A program made the position numbers and the translations under genes. The notes below the pieces were generated by a model, which saw nothing but the letters and a program-made list of their open reading frames with translations, had not been told where the DNA came from and made no database searches. DNA of 64,000 bases from Chloromonas sp. AAM2 (lineage: Eukaryota; Chlorophyta; Chlorophyceae; Chlamydomonadales; Chlamydomonadaceae), in contig QAXH01005173.1 in the NCBI GenBank assembly GCA_004335635.1, positions 26,911 to 90,910 of the forward strand, in the 5' to 3' direction. This document shows positions 1-14,100 of the stretch, piece after piece; positions within the stretch are counted from its first letter, which is position 1, and each line of letters opens with the position of its first letter.

Positions 1-1511
1 GGATAGGCACGAAGCTAGTCGACAAGGAAGGCGCGACTGTGCGACAGGCGGATGATGAAAGCAGTCGTACAGGTTTCGAACTCAAGCCATGCTGTGATCG
101 CTCTCCGATAGTTTTCATGCAGTGGTGTGCTTCACACGCCGCACATCGGGCACTGCTGTGGTCGCTGGTCTATCCTGCAGACGTAAATGTCACATATAGT
201 TGTCTTCCTAGCTAGCAACATTCACGTCACTCACCGGTCATGACTCGCCCTAGCACCACGTTCGGTGCGTCATCTTCCGGAGTATTCCATGCCTGTACAC
301 TGCTTTGCAGCCAGCAAGCGCCGCCGCTATCACCTTGCCAGGTGTAGCCTGTGCAGACGCCAACGGAAGCGCAACGGCAGCTGCATTCAGACGCAGTCTG
401 AGCTGGCAAGCCCTGCACGTTGCTAGGTATGTAGTCTTGCGCCCAGGGCACAGTGGCGAAAGACGTTTCTGCCGTGGAACCTTGTGGTCTTGCGACCTGA
501 ACTGGAGCCCAGCCTGGCCAGTGCTTGCCCACGTAGCTGCAAGTATACATAGCGGGAAAGGGTACATTCGTGAGAGAGAGGAGTAAGCCGGTGACGAGCA
601 AGCTTTGCGGTAAGTTCGATCGCGTTCGATCGCTGAGTTGCCGTTCACAGCAGGTAGCGCCAGTGCGGAGAAGCCTGACGCGACCCTACATGTTCGAAGG
701 CATCACAGTGAGTTGAAATAAGCGAGCAGGGCGTGCAAACCAAGTCGTACCTAATGCCTGCAGACGCGGTGCGACCGCACGTTCCGGGCATGCGGAAGCC
801 AAACACGCAGGTTTGCGTGTCACACGGCGTGAGCGGGTTGATGCTCACGCTAGGTTCGCTGCGAAGAAGACTGCAAGAGCTGGTTTCTGGCGTAAACAGA
901 TAGGACGCGCAGCCAGGAGTAGCGATGCAGGCACGCTGGCAGGCGATTGCAGTCGGCTGACTTGCAAGGGTTGCGTTGTAAAGAACTGGATCCAGTGCGG
1001 TGCTTGTCACAGTGGTACTCCCCAGCACCTGTGCCCAACCCGTCGCGGGAGTTGCGCAATTCACAATTGGACCTGCAAGGCAGCCGTGGGGGTCGCAGAA
1101 GTGTTCTGTTCGTATTGTGCATCGCTGTGGCGCCTTGGTGCTTTGGCGCCTTGGTGAATGCGCTATAACGGGAGCACAGTCAAGATTATCAGCAAACGAG
1201 GGGCAATGCAACAAAACCTTTGCTCGGTAACCCAAGCTCTGGTTTGGTTCACGTAGCATTTACACCATGAGCCTGCTGGAAGACACCGACAAACAATTGT
1301 ACAACTATACATGTGTCTGACACATGCAGCGAGCACTGGTTTTTATATTCCTTGCTACTTCAGAGAGCTCTTGCCGACGCTTGCTTCAAGTGCACCATTG
1401 CTTACCGGACCACACCGTGAGGTCTGTCCCAGAGCAGATGCTCGAGGCAGCGCAGCACGTGGCACTGTTCCATGTGGCAGCAGCAATCGCTAGCCCATTG
1501 CGCTGAAAGTA
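1..1511 (-). CDS. PAN/Apple-like Cys-rich ectodomain gene, partial (tandem paralog of the receptor kinase)
   Basis: Three exons are supported on the minus strand; the gene continues past the window start. Exon 1511..1406 encodes a segment with TWNSATCC and CSGTDL. Exon about 1072..751 carries a module with spacing CQRACIATPGCASYLF and ends in PGTCGRTASAGI. Exon 536..235 starts after a ttgcag acceptor and carries CSCRCASVGVCTGYTW, ending before gtgagt in VLGRVMTG. Each has a clear counterpart, in the same order, in the complete gene at 18.05-5.13 kb (15123..15018, 14164..13859, 13518..13447 plus 12974..12751). The repeated paired cysteines resemble PAN/Apple domains, which bind protein or carbohydrate outside the cell; this is family knowledge and the ligand is unknown. 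Upstream exons (signal peptide, jelly-roll part) could not be found between 1.5 and 5 kb, and no membrane or kinase part is visible, so it may be a complete relative running leftward or a truncated copy. Confidence 0.7.
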
Positions 1512-4500
1512 CTGCATCACAATGCACGTGCATACAGCTTGTCGTGTGTGAAGCAGGTTGCTAGCTGTCATGGCTGCTGCTCAATCAAAACCGTGTCAGG
1601 TCCTTTGCACGCGAACAGTGACCAATCCCATTGTCATTGCTTGTGGGCATAAGCATGAACAAGCTGAGTTGTGCTCTCATGCATGTCGTCCTGTCAAACT
1701 GTCTGACTTTCTGCTGCATCTGGGCAGTCTGTACTGCTGAGCATGCATACACGTGCACAGCCAGGGTTGTCCAGACCTTACTTACTCTGTTTGCCTCCAT
1801 AGCAACCTGGCTCAAATCACCTGAAGCAGCAGCAAGCAGGCAGCACGCCATAGACTGCAAGGCGCAGCAGAATTGCTTTGCCAAAGCCACATTTGGAACG
1901 CACAATCTGCGACTATTATCGTGAGAAGCCCAAGCTCTGACAGAGAGCAGCGCAGCTTTGATGCTCGTTTATGGATTGGCTGTCCGGTCCTGGGTGCTTT
2001 CCAGGCAGGTCAAAAAAACATGTTACAAGTCAATCACACTCACCACTAGTGCATCCCAAACTACCAAGGTTGATGCCAGGTGCCTACACGCACGAACATC
2101 AGGGCCATGAAGTCAGGTCGGTCAGTCGCAGTCATCTGAGACTGCCATCACTTTTTGCAGCAACAGCAACAGCTTTTTGCCGGGGTTGCTATGCAGGCAC
2201 ACCATCACTTGCCAAACGCAAGCAGTGTGGCCTAGCAGTGTGGCCTAGGCCGTACGTGGCAGGCACTCGCGGGCTAGATGTGTAAAGGAAGATCACAGAG
2301 ATCACAGAGGCCTATGCAGCCAGCTCTCACGGCTGAAAGGAATACAACGTCTGCCCTGCAACTCTGTAGGGTTATAAGAAAGAGAGACGGTCTGCCTTTC
2401 ACAACCCATGGTGTCCCATTCCACCTACCCAGAACACCAGCGTTCCTGTGGCCTCATAAAACGTCAACGAGGATGGCGACACGAGCGTGGCATTGCCCCT
2501 TAAGCTGCAACATGTGCACACCCACAAATTGCATTCAAACCGTGTGTGCGCTCTTGTCATTGAACACAAGACACAGTGGCTGTGCACGATTCTGATACTG
2601 TGATAGCACCACTGTTGCCGTCCGGGTGCAGGAATTGGTCAACTGGGCCGACCTTCCTTGCTTGCATGAACTCGAGTGTGAGATTGCGGCAATGACACTA
2701 ACCCCACAAGCTCAAAGCTTACTGTTGCAATGCAAGAACCTTATGCCCTGTGGGCTTGAATGGCCAATCGTACAACATGGCATGTGCCATCGTTTTTGGG
2801 GAGAACCGAGAGTTGTGGCACTCACACAACACATGTGCCAGTGGTGTCGGTTGGCTCTGTGCTGGTCCCTCCAGCAGCAGTGTGCACTGTCTCACCAGCC
2901 ATTGTGGGCAGGATCAGCATGGCTGCAGGCAAGGGCATCGTGACCACCAACCATAAGAGATACGTTGAAACGAGCAGCACTTCAGTCTGCATTGGCAAGC
3001 CACGAAGCAAGACCTGCAAACAGTACCTGTCAACCCCGGCAGCAAGAAGAAAACAAAAACAAGCCCCTTTGACGTTGTCTCATTGCGCACAGTCATAACC
3101 AGGTGCCAAGCTCATGCACTCCATGCTGATACTCACTCTCTTGACATCTGCTCCATGCCGTGAGCTGCTGCAGCCCTCGATACCCTTCAGCAGAGAGGCA
3201 CCAGAGCAACGGCAACGCCAGAAGAATGACCATGCCATGTGGCATGACCATGGTGTGGGCCGTGCCCATTCAAATCATGCCTGAAAGGCATCCAGGCAAG
3301 AGTTGCTGGTAGTGATATGCGCTTATTGAATGCACATTCATAACAACTGTTCTCTCTGCATGTTCAGAAAGAGGTAGGTTGCTACATGAAAGAGGGGAGG
3401 CCACACTCCACATGCCCTGCAGCATCTGCTAGAGTACATGACAAGCCTGCCCCAGGCACTAACAGAGCCCAACCTAGCCCATCCATTTCAGTTGTTCTCT
3501 GCGCATGTTCAGGAAGTCTGCGTCTGCTACACGCTGCTGGGAGGTCATACCACCAACCCCTGCAGCAGGGGCCAGGCTACACAAGCTAGACTAAACTTGC
3601 ATGACATGATAAGCCTGCCCCAGATGCTGCAAGAAGGACAGCCTCTAGGCATCGGATGTGCTTGCCTCCACACGCACCGGTTGCCATGCCGTACAGGCAC
3701 AATCTGAGCAACGTGCACCAATCTGAGCAAGCTGGCCGCGCCAAGAAGAGCAAAGCTGCTATTCAATCTCGCCAGCGTCTTGCAAGCTACAAGGAAGTCC
3801 GGCAGGCCTGGCGGTTTGCCGTACTCGTCCAAAACTATTGTTTCCCGCAGGCTTGGGCCTCCAACGACAACATTAAGTGAATGAGGCAGGCAAATGAAGG
3901 TTTCAGGGGGCGGGACAACCCAAGTTGCCAAAAGCGGCCTAACCGCCACGTGCCGTGTCAGTGCGCAAATCCATGCTTCCTCCGCCACCTCTTCGCTTTG
4001 CAATATGGGCCCTTCAGGCTTGTGCCGCGCCGCGCAGAGTCACGTGGCCACGCCTGCCTCTCAACCGTCCGCAACCCCCTCATTCGTGACGTGCACGGAC
4101 AAATTTCCATGAGATACAGCCATCGTCAGCCGTAACTATCTGCATGATACGATTTGAAGGCACGCACTTCTACAGTTATAGAATAAATTGTATCATGCCT
4201 CACAGGGCCAGGTATGCCCTGCCAGTGTCGCTAGATGACGGAACTTGCAGGACTGCTTACAGTGTGTTTTGTGCCCTGTTGCCAACAAACAGGGGGAGTT
4301 TCAGACCATCAGTTAGGCAGGTTGCCAGCAATGCGTGTATCAGTGGCACCATAACACCCAGAGACGGCCATGCCACCACGACCATTGACACCAGCGATTC
4401 AAGTGGTGCCAGCCGCATTCCAGGACCAGTCAGGCGTTCTAGTCGATAGCAGTCGACAGCAGATGGAAAATGGCAAATGTGCATGAAGGGAAGGAATTAA

Positions 4501-5128
4501 GCTCGTCCACCTAGAATGTGGAGTTCACATCATCCACAACATGGCCGAAAGATCTGTGCTCAAATTTCCTTGATTCCCGTGTGTTTTCGCGAATCTTGGG
4601 TCAGGCTGTGAGTGGAATTAAGAGAGCAGGTGTTGATGCAGCATTCAAGGTGCCGCTGGTTCAAACGTCAGAAGAGTGCACACTGAGTAACAACAACTGT
4701 TATTTTTGGATTTGTAAGGTGGGCATCAGCGTGCAGTTGCCTCCCTGTAAATAAATTGTATGTACATGTGTGTTCGCAATGAAACCTTGAACTACTCAAC
4801 GTGATACAAGGCCTCGCAATGATCTACAACATTGATCACAGAACCGAAAATTGGGTACACTAAATGACTGCACAAGCGACAGCTCGTGTAACGATTGCCA
4901 GCCCGATGGTGACAATCGGTCCAGTCCGGTCCGTTCAAGCCCTGTTGTTTTGCTGGTCGCTACATTGGGCGGCTGCTGCTGCTGCTGCTGCTGTGCTGCT
5001 ATACTCGGCAGCCTAGAGTGTCCCGGCCTTGGCCGACACAGGAGAAAAGAGCCCCTGACCACCAACTCTTGTTTCCCAGCATGAGCTCCTGATTCTACTT
5101 GTGGCCCCTGTTGCAAAAACAGCCACGC
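1512..5128. other. intergenic, no supported gene
   Basis: This stretch lies between the 3' end of the receptor kinase gene and the identified 5' part of its left paralog. I see only short open frames without recognisable domains. A (CTG)n run at about 4972-4995 lies just past the kinase stop codon, probably in its 3' UTR. The left paralog's missing first exons should be here if it is intact, but none with a signal peptide could be recognised. Confidence 0.5.
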
Positions 5129-8100
5129 TCAAGCCACAGCTGCCGGTACTGCTTTCTCCCGGTCCGTTGCCAGCTTTTGCAGCGCCTTTGCAATTGCTTG
5201 TGCGGTTGGGCGCCGATGTGGCTTGCTCTGCCAGCACGCCCGTACGAGGCTGGCGTAGCTCGGCAGCTGCCTCAGCAACTCGTCATTGACAGACGACGCT
5301 GTGGTCGTGCTCGCACTCGAGGCCGAGGGCGATGCTACCAAGGGACCTGAGGCACCTGGGCCAGACCCGGATGCAACCAGTCCGGGCAAGGGGGGACGTT
5401 GGCCTGAGGTGACCTGCAAAACGGTGCACCACCAGACTATTGACATGCGAGAAAGTTTGGTCTGCATTCAACATGCTGCTTGAATTGTAGAGAACAAAAA
5501 ATTGATTGGTTGCCACAGGCAGAGCCGCCACGTGTTGTGCAAGACAGCTGCCAACACGCTAGACAGCAAGAGACATGGCATGCTGGGCAACGCCAATGAG
5601 TTGCCAAAAACACACAAATTTTATTTTGGAGCGCTATCATATAAGGACAGCCTGCAGTGTGCTTGCTTACCAGTGCTTGAATCTGCACGTCTGAGCAGTT
5701 CTTCCAGGGCAGGCTCCTGGTGGCCAGCTCCCAAAGCATGATGCCCAGGCTGTGCAGCACGAAAGCATGCAAGTGGACGCACATGGGTTCAGCCGCCACA
5801 ATCCTGGGTCACGTGGGCCACAGACACACTTGGATACTGATTACGAGAGCCAGGGCAGTCTGTAGACCAACTAGTGCCTCCCTGGGTAGACCGGCTTGCT
5901 AAGGATAGTAAGTGCACACGAAAGTAGCCCACCTCCTCATCTGTTTGCTCCCCCTGTGTGACTCCTCCTGCTCACCTGTATATGTCCACTTTGTCTGTGA
6001 GGCTCGAGGTCGCTGCGCCCTTCAACAGTTCAGGCGCCATGTAGCTCAAGGTGCCCGCGCCATAATGCTCTGCAGACAGCCAACAACACGTCAATTGACG
6101 CAGAGACCTGTCCTATTAAAACTCGACGTTGCAATGGGTTGGTCGATAGTCACCAGATACTCAGGCCCACTCAATTGAACAACAGAGTGTCGCCTGGTGC
6201 GAATGACTAATGCAGCAAACGACGGCATTCATTGATTAACGTTGTTGCAAACCTTCAAGTCCCCAAGTCACTCACGAGTATGAACGGTTGTGTCTTGATG
6301 TTCTCTCGCCAATCCAAAGTCGCTGATCTTTGCACAGCCGACCGAGTTGATCAGAATGTTGGCCGGCTTCAGATCTGCAAACACAGCGCGATGAATGATG
6401 CATGTCGCGAACATGAGCATTGCTACCAGCAAACATGGGCGAGGGCACCCTGCGCGGTGCGCGCCCTTGGAGCACAGGGTTAGCACAAACCCACATTCAT
6501 GGCCGCTGTGACACACACCTCGATGGACGACCCTGACCAGAGAAGTCTGTCCGCCAGGTCCTTCACTATTGCCTTCCAAGTTGTGTACGCGGTCCTCATT
6601 GGCTGAGTCGTCCTTACCGACACCGTCAGCATGTGCGCTCCAGGCAAGCGCTGGACGAGCGTCAGGCTTTACATGCAGGAACGCCAAGCCCGCCGCGATA
6701 TCCGCGCCCAGCTGCAAAACCTCCAGGGCGGAAATGGGGAATATTGCAGGCTCTGCGCTGCTTTGGCCAACATGGGATGCACTCCGCACAGGGGCTACTT
6801 TTGTGGACCGTGGTCGTGGTGGAGTGACGCTTGCTTGTGGAGACAGGGCGCTGGCAACGTCAGCGCCCACAGAACTGTTGCCACTGTTCACGGTGAAGAG
6901 ATGTGGCTTGAAAGGAATGCTTGCCAGGCTGGCGCTCGTCGGACCATCGCTGCTTGGGCTCAAAAGCATGCTTGTGGTGGTTGACTCGTCGCAAAAGTGA
7001 TTAGCTGAAGACGGGCGCACTGTGCTCGATTCAGACGGCTCACTGTTTGGCTCAGAGACAATGTAACTGCTGCTGCCAGCCCCTACACCCGGAGGTAGTG
7101 CCTGTGAGGCAGTGCTAGTACTGATGCTGGCCTCTACCAGCGCTACCGTTGCATGCTGTAGCTGTTCAATGTGGTGCTGGACTGGGCTGGTGCACTGGCC
7201 ACCACCTGCAAGCATGAGTGGCGGAAGCGCGGGGCGCAATGGTGCTTGCAGTGAGCCCTCTTCCTGCAGAGCCCTTGCTGTGTCATCATGAGATGCACGG
7301 CGAGCAGCTGTGGTGGTGGGAATGCTGGTGACAGGCGCATGCATGCTTGTCTTGGAGGCTGACGAGGAGGCGTTAAGCATGGTGCTGCTGCTGCGCCTTG
7401 CCCACGGGTTCACGCTGGTATTCTTGATGTGCTTGCTGCCGTAGAGCCGGTCCTTCAGTGACCCAGGTAGCAGCTCCAAAATAATGCACACCACTGGTGG
7501 CTCCAGGCAGTAGCCATACATGCGAATGACGTTGGCATGCCTGAACAAGCAGGTTAACAGACGGTTTGTCAAGCTGTGCGTGAATTCCAGGGTTTGCAGG
7601 GACGCCCTGAAGATAACACGAAAAAACAGGAATGTCAGCCAGCCAGCAGTGCAATCTACCATCACCGCAGTTCTGACACATGCACGTCTTGCTGCCCATT
7701 TCTTGGAGCCGGCATAAGCCTGTCTTACCTGTATTTGCGTAGAACGTCCACTTCGTATGAAAAAGACTCCAGCATCTGCGTCATGTGGTACGCGTAGGGG
7801 TCCCGCATGCACTTTATGGCCAGCAGCGCGTTGGGGCCGAACTTGGTGGGCCACCGGCACTTGAACACCACAGCAGTGGCACCTGTGAGGAGCAGGGGCG
7901 GGAGCAGGCACAGTGATAGCCTAGCCTAGTGACCTGACACCTCAGTAGGTTCAGAGTATGACTCATGCTGATTGCAAACATGATGTGGTGAAGCTGCAAA
8001 CCTGCATCTGACCTCCAGAACACAACCTTGGAATGTGAACTGCATCAAATGCTGCGCTGCTCTGATCTGTGTATGGGTGGCAGCGGAACCGCAATGCCTG

Positions 8101-11100
8101 GGATTGTTCGTTCGCCTTCCTTGTGACCTTTTGTATGACCGCTTGGTTAGGCTGGATGAAATCATTGGTTGGAATCTGTCCATTCCAATGCAGCTCACCT
8201 CTGTCGATCATTCCATGCGCCATGAGCTCCACCTGCTGCTGCAGCTCAGCTGTGGTCAGACGCACAGGCAGCGGGCCGGCCCCAGCACCACCAGCGCTTG
8301 CTCCTGGGCCTGCAGCCGTGCCGCTGCTCATGCCCTGCTGCTGGGCGGCCAGGGTGCTGGCGTTCACGCCCTCCTCCACAGCGACCATGTCAGTGATTGG
8401 ACCAACAGACCACCTGCAAGGCGACGAATGTATGTGAATGGATGTCCTGCGGTCCACCTTCACTGTGATTGGAGCCACCCTTGAAGCAGGGCGCAGATGC
8501 TCTTGCATCTGATATTTGAGCAGGAAGATGATTTGATGCGTTTCACAGCACGCAGACCTAATGCCTGAAGACATGGCAGACAGCATGTCTGTGCCAGCGT
8601 GAGAATTGTAGACGTCATAACGCGCACTACCATCCAGCCCAGCCACCTATCTGCTCCAAGCCCCCACCTGTACGAGGGCGACACGGCCATGAGGAAGGGG
8701 TCCTGCAAACCAACAGTCAGGCAGCACTGGTCAATGACATGTATTGTTTTGCAATAAGGAGCGGCTGGAGTATAACAGGGCGAGTAAACAGTAGTATTCG
8801 ACACAACTGACGTCAGAGTGAGCGTTCGCACTCCCTCCTTGTAAAGAGTAGAGAGCAACCCCTCGCATGGGGACGAGGCAAGGACTTGAAGAGAGTGCTT
8901 TTAGAGATTTCATGTCGTGCTCTTCAATCACTACTGTGCTAGCGCCCCATAGTCATTGGCAGTGCACCAGGATGAGGTCCCCAGTGCACCCGCAGTATGG
9001 GTGTTGTGTACGAAGTATGCCTGTTCAACACCCTGAGGAGCTTGATTCCACATGGGAGCCGTGTCAAGGCCGCAGGTAAGGCTATGGTGGCTAGCTCGCG
9101 ATGCACTCACCCCAGCTAGAAGGCCTGTGGCTGCAGACAGCTCCTTGCTGCTTACGTGACCCGCATGGGCCGCGGACGCACGGCCCACAGACGCGCTGGG
9201 CCTGCCCATGTTGCCGGACACATGGCTCATCTGCTGATTGCTAGTCCGCGGGGTCGGCTGTTGCATTTCGCTTGATGTGATTGGCATGCCGTCGATGCCT
9301 GGATGATTTTCCGTCGTAGGCAGGTACATCAGTCCGCCGCCGACCGCGTTATCCAGGCTGGTTCCGGCAGTGCTGGTCGGCAGCATGGCAGAGTTAAGGG
9401 GTCGGTCGACTATGACGCGATTCATGTTTGCACCAGGACCCACGGGCATGCCGAGAGAACCGAGGGCGCCATTGGGCGCGTTATAAGCACGGCCGAAGCC
9501 CCAGGCCTGGACTCCGCTGCTGCTCGTGTGAGTGTTCGTCTGATTGCTGGAGTGATGGCCAGAGTGGCTCGTGTGAGTCTTGGACTGTTCAGCCGATGAG
9601 CTTGTGTGCAGCAGTTGGTTCCTTGCATCGGCAAAAAAAGACACAACAGCCTCGTCCGTGGCTGGCTGGCCGGAGGAAGACGTTTGTATGGTTGCCAGAG
9701 CAGTGCTTTCGTTGTCTGGGCCAGGCGGTAGGCACTCACGTGCCTTGTCTGTGCCTTGCTTGGCGTTGACTGATTTGGCTGTGGTATAGGCGGCCTGCCG
9801 TGCGTTGCGCCGCTGACGAACAATGAGAACAACGACTGCAAGCAGAAGCAGTGCGCCACCGACGCCCACTCCTACGCCCATACCTATCTGCTTTGACATT
9901 GGCATAGCTCCTCCTGCAGCATGAGAATGTGCATGGTCGCAATCTAAGTCATAGCCCTACAGATGAACAGTCAGGGCCTGAAGATGGTGAAGCACAGGCT
10001 AAGTGGGTTTAGGCTGTTTTGTGCTTTGACAGCATTGGCCATTGCATGTCATCCGCTGGGTCCTATCTAATCAATTCATTGATTGCAGGTGCCAGCCGAG
10101 CACTTGATTACATTTGCTACCGCTGCCTGAGCGTCATGTGCCCGAGTATGGGGAATAAAAACGGGCTGAGTTTTTGTCCAACACGATTCTCAGTCAACCT
10201 TACCTGATAGGCCAGAAGGCGTGATAGACGGCGGTGGACTGGGCGGCACTGCAACTGCAGCAGCAGTCAGGTGGGCAGGCTGACTCGCTCCAGCAGGGCA
10301 AGAAAGTCACACTAGTGTCAAGCTGACGGGCGGGTCAGTAAACAAGCGCCACTTATTGCCTGGGAGGGAGTGCATGCCTGAGGGCCACAGACGTTTAGTG
10401 CTCTCCAAGACAAAGCATCGTTGAACCAACAGCTGAACATTCATTTCAAAAACGCTGTTGCAGCTCGCACAGATTGTCTGCAACTGGCAGGTGCTTTCTA
10501 GAACATCATGACGTCCACGCAATTGCAGTCATTGCTTGTTACCAATTCCCCTGGAGCCTGCACTCCTCTTACCTGGCACGAAGGGGCAACGTGCGAGTGT
10601 GCCATAAGATCCGCCAAGGAAGGTCGTCATGCCACCCTGGGTGATTGAGGAGTAAAGGGTGCAGGTCGAGTTCTTCGGATTTGTACTGCTCAGCACGTAT
10701 GCCTGGCAGAACGGGTCCGTAAGACAGGCTGCGTTGCACTGGTTGGTGCTGGTGGCGGGGAACGGGTTGGGCCGCCGCTGAATGCGAGAGGAGTTCAAGG
10801 TCAGGGGCACTGAGTCCGGCGTTGTGAACATTGTCACACTGCTGCAGTCCGGAACCATGTCCACTGCACAGGCGAAGCAGGGCAAGACAAGGCGCTTGAG
10901 ATGGGCAAGACAGATACAAGGCAACGACGTTCGGTGTGGGCAAGAGACACGGAAAGGCCACGCAAGGCGATGGCCGTTGCACGCAAACATGTCAGTCTGA
11001 CAACTGCCCCCGGCCACTTACCAGGAACGCCAAGCCTTCCTGCCACTGTTTCTGCTGACTGGTCCAGCTGTAGTCCCACATTAAAGTTGATTCTGTTCTG

Positions 11101-14100
11101 CAGCCAGCAGCACTGTAGGTCACCCAGGTAAAGGTACGTGATACACTCTGACGACTGTTGGCAAAGGCAAGCACAGTCTGACACACTGCTGACGCTCCTG
11201 TTTTGATCGCTCGAAGGAATCGCCCAAGATGCCCCCCACAGCCCAGTGTTAGCACCTGAAATGTGGGCAGCGCAATCACCGGCAGAATGAGCGATGCGAC
11301 ATGCCAACAGAAAATCAGGCAATAAGGGTGCCGATGGGCAATGGAGTGTGACGCGGTGTGTGCGAATTTGCATCAAAACAGTTTCCCTACCTGGGGCCCA
11401 TCCGGACCAGATCTGGCCAACCGCGACAACTCCCGACGAGGCGATGAAGCCGCATGAGCCCGGCGTGCGGTTCACGACCAGGCAGTTGCTATCCGGTGCG
11501 CAGCCCTGCTGCTTTAGCACCATCTCTGGCGACGTTGCGTTCAGCGCAGATGTATTTGACCCGACCAGATAGGCTGGGAAGCATGATGTTGTGAAAGGAT
11601 TGTAGATGGCAATGCCACACCCCACGAGGTCGCGGCATAAGTTGAAGCAGCTCTGCGCTTCGTCGAAGATGGGCACCACGGCCAACAGCTTGTCAGCGGA
11701 ATTGTTGGTGAGCAGCGCCATGTAGGTCTCCGGCAAGACAGTGACGTTGCCGCTCAACGTCCAGCTGACACTGGGGTTGACTGTAACGTTGGGAACTCGA
11801 GGAACTGCAAAGCATTACAAGGGCTGAACCGGTCATCAAAACAGCGTCCGCGCACAAGTTGCACAGCTAGTGGTGCACCTGCCACGTGTCGGATAGGAGC
11901 AAACAACGCAGAGACCATCGTGGGCAGTCTTGGCATACTGCGGTCCGTTTGCTTGGCATGCGCTCCGGTTTGATCAGTGTGTCTCTCACCTGGCAGGGCT
12001 TCACAGCGCTGAATCTGCAGCAAGCCACTGAACGAAGCGTTCTGGAAACCCCCCGACACTTCGGACAGCAGCCAGCAGTCGACGTTCGAGAGTGTGTGGT
12101 CAGCCTCACCCTCAAAGATGCTGACCTGCGAAGAAACATGCTCAAGAGCTCAAAGCTACATAATTTGGCTGACCAGCTTGGAGCTTCAAGGCAGGTGTTC
12201 GTGGCATACATGGGCAACAATTAGGCTGCAATATCAGGCCTCGTGACGTGCCACACATTGGGCCAAAAGTCCTGCTATCTCAGTTTCTGCTCAAATATTT
12301 CGTGCTTTGTTAGCAAATGAAGGACGTAGAAGTCCATGTGCACGTAGCTTACTAAGACAAGCAGTGCTTATCAACTAGAACTTGTGTTCAGACAACCAGT
12401 GGCAAGTGAAGGTTGTGGACATGCACGCCTACGTGGCTTACTTGGCATGCAGGGTCCTGGGTGCATGCAGAGTAGCACTGCTCAAAGGGGAGTCTTTTTG
12501 GCAAGGAGCTGTAAAGAGTGATCTTGTCGCTGGTGCCAGTCGCTGTCTGGTTCGCCCAATAAGAGTTATCGCACGCAGGGATGGCAAGACCTGCAGGCAG
12601 AAGACCAGGAAAGGCATTAAAATGCCAGGCTTGGCTGAGCTTTTGATAATCTGTTTTTTGAACAGTGTACAAGCCAATCCATCCTGCTTGAATGTGACCT
12701 TCCCAATTCTTTTTAGCAATCCAGTCCAATCCACGTCCTCAAACCAGCACCTGTGTTCACTCTGCCAAGCACAGTGTTTGGGTCCGGATCGTCGTCTGGC
12801 GTTTGAAACGTTTGCACGGTGGAGAGCATCCAGCAGCTCTGGTTGCTGGCAAGCCACGTGTAGCCCACGCAGGTGCCTATTGCCGCGCAGCGGCAGCTGC
12901 ACTGCGACACGCTGAGGGCCGGCAAGCCCTGCACGGAGGCGGGGATTGCATCTGCCGCCCACCACATGTTTGTCCTGCAGTTGCATACGAAGACACGGCA
13001 TGATGCTTCATGCTGGGATTTGATGCAAGCTTGCCTTGCCCTGAAAAGTGTACAAGCCGAGGCAAGCGAGAGTGGCCCGCACAGGCCACAACGTCTGGCC
13101 CTCATGCAGTCTCCTCTCTGTTAACCGCATTGCTGTTATCGGAACAAGCAAGTCAGTCACCTGGCAACCTGTAGCGTGTGATGTATCAATGGTGGTGGGC
13201 TGCACTTCTGACACCTCAACAATTCGTTCGCTTCAATTGTCTCCAAGGTGGGCGACATTCATGAGAGACCAAATGGCCAAACGCTCTGATGCACGTGGTC
13301 TTTACAACAAAGTTCTTTGGATGGAGCCACTGTAGTACGTCTCTCTCTGCAGAGAGATGTATATAACCAGTTAAGGCTAGAAGGGTAAACCTTCGCAGAC
13401 CTTCCCCACACTGGTTACAACAAACCAACCACTCTGAGCCACTCACGGGTCTGTCTCGTTAGTGCTGCGGGGATGGAGGGCGCCTGGCACCCACCCAGGC
13501 CAGCGCTTTCCGTAGTGACTGCAGGCAACGCGCAACCAGGACTCGGTCGCGGCAACCGATTCATTGTTGTCGCATTGCGTCATGTGCAACAGTGTGACAA
13601 TTGTACATCGTGCAACACAAATCAATCGGTCAGCAGCTCTGTCTGATTGGCGCGCTTGAAATGTTACAATGCCCAACAACCCGGGTAGCTCGCAGACGTA
13701 TGGATTGCCTCCTTTTTTGGACAAACGCCACGACCCGCCAGGATACTAGATTGCAAGTCTCTGCAATTCACTTTTCCATAGCAGGGATTGGTAGTTTTGA
13801 AAATCACTGAAAACGCACTGGAAGTGAATGCTTGTGTGCTTGGATGCCGAGGCCGCACCTGATGCCCCGGGACGCACTGAGCCCGCAGGATCCGGGCAAG
13901 CGGAAGCCAAAGTGGCAGGTTGAGTTCCACTCTAGAAGATCTTCGCAGGGCAGCAGCACTAAGCCAGGGAACACGCCTGGCTCGGAGGTGTAGAACGTAC
14001 AGACTTGCTCCTGAGCGTTGAACAAGTAAGAAGCACATCCGGCTATTGAGGCGCATGCCACTTCGCAGCCCATCGCATTCGGCTGTTTTGCGAGGCTGGT

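Noticed and set aside
13311..13416. CRISPR array or tRNA gene as explanation of repeat family B
   Set aside because: Copies are single and far apart, without spacers; no cloverleaf or proper A/B boxes could be drawn.
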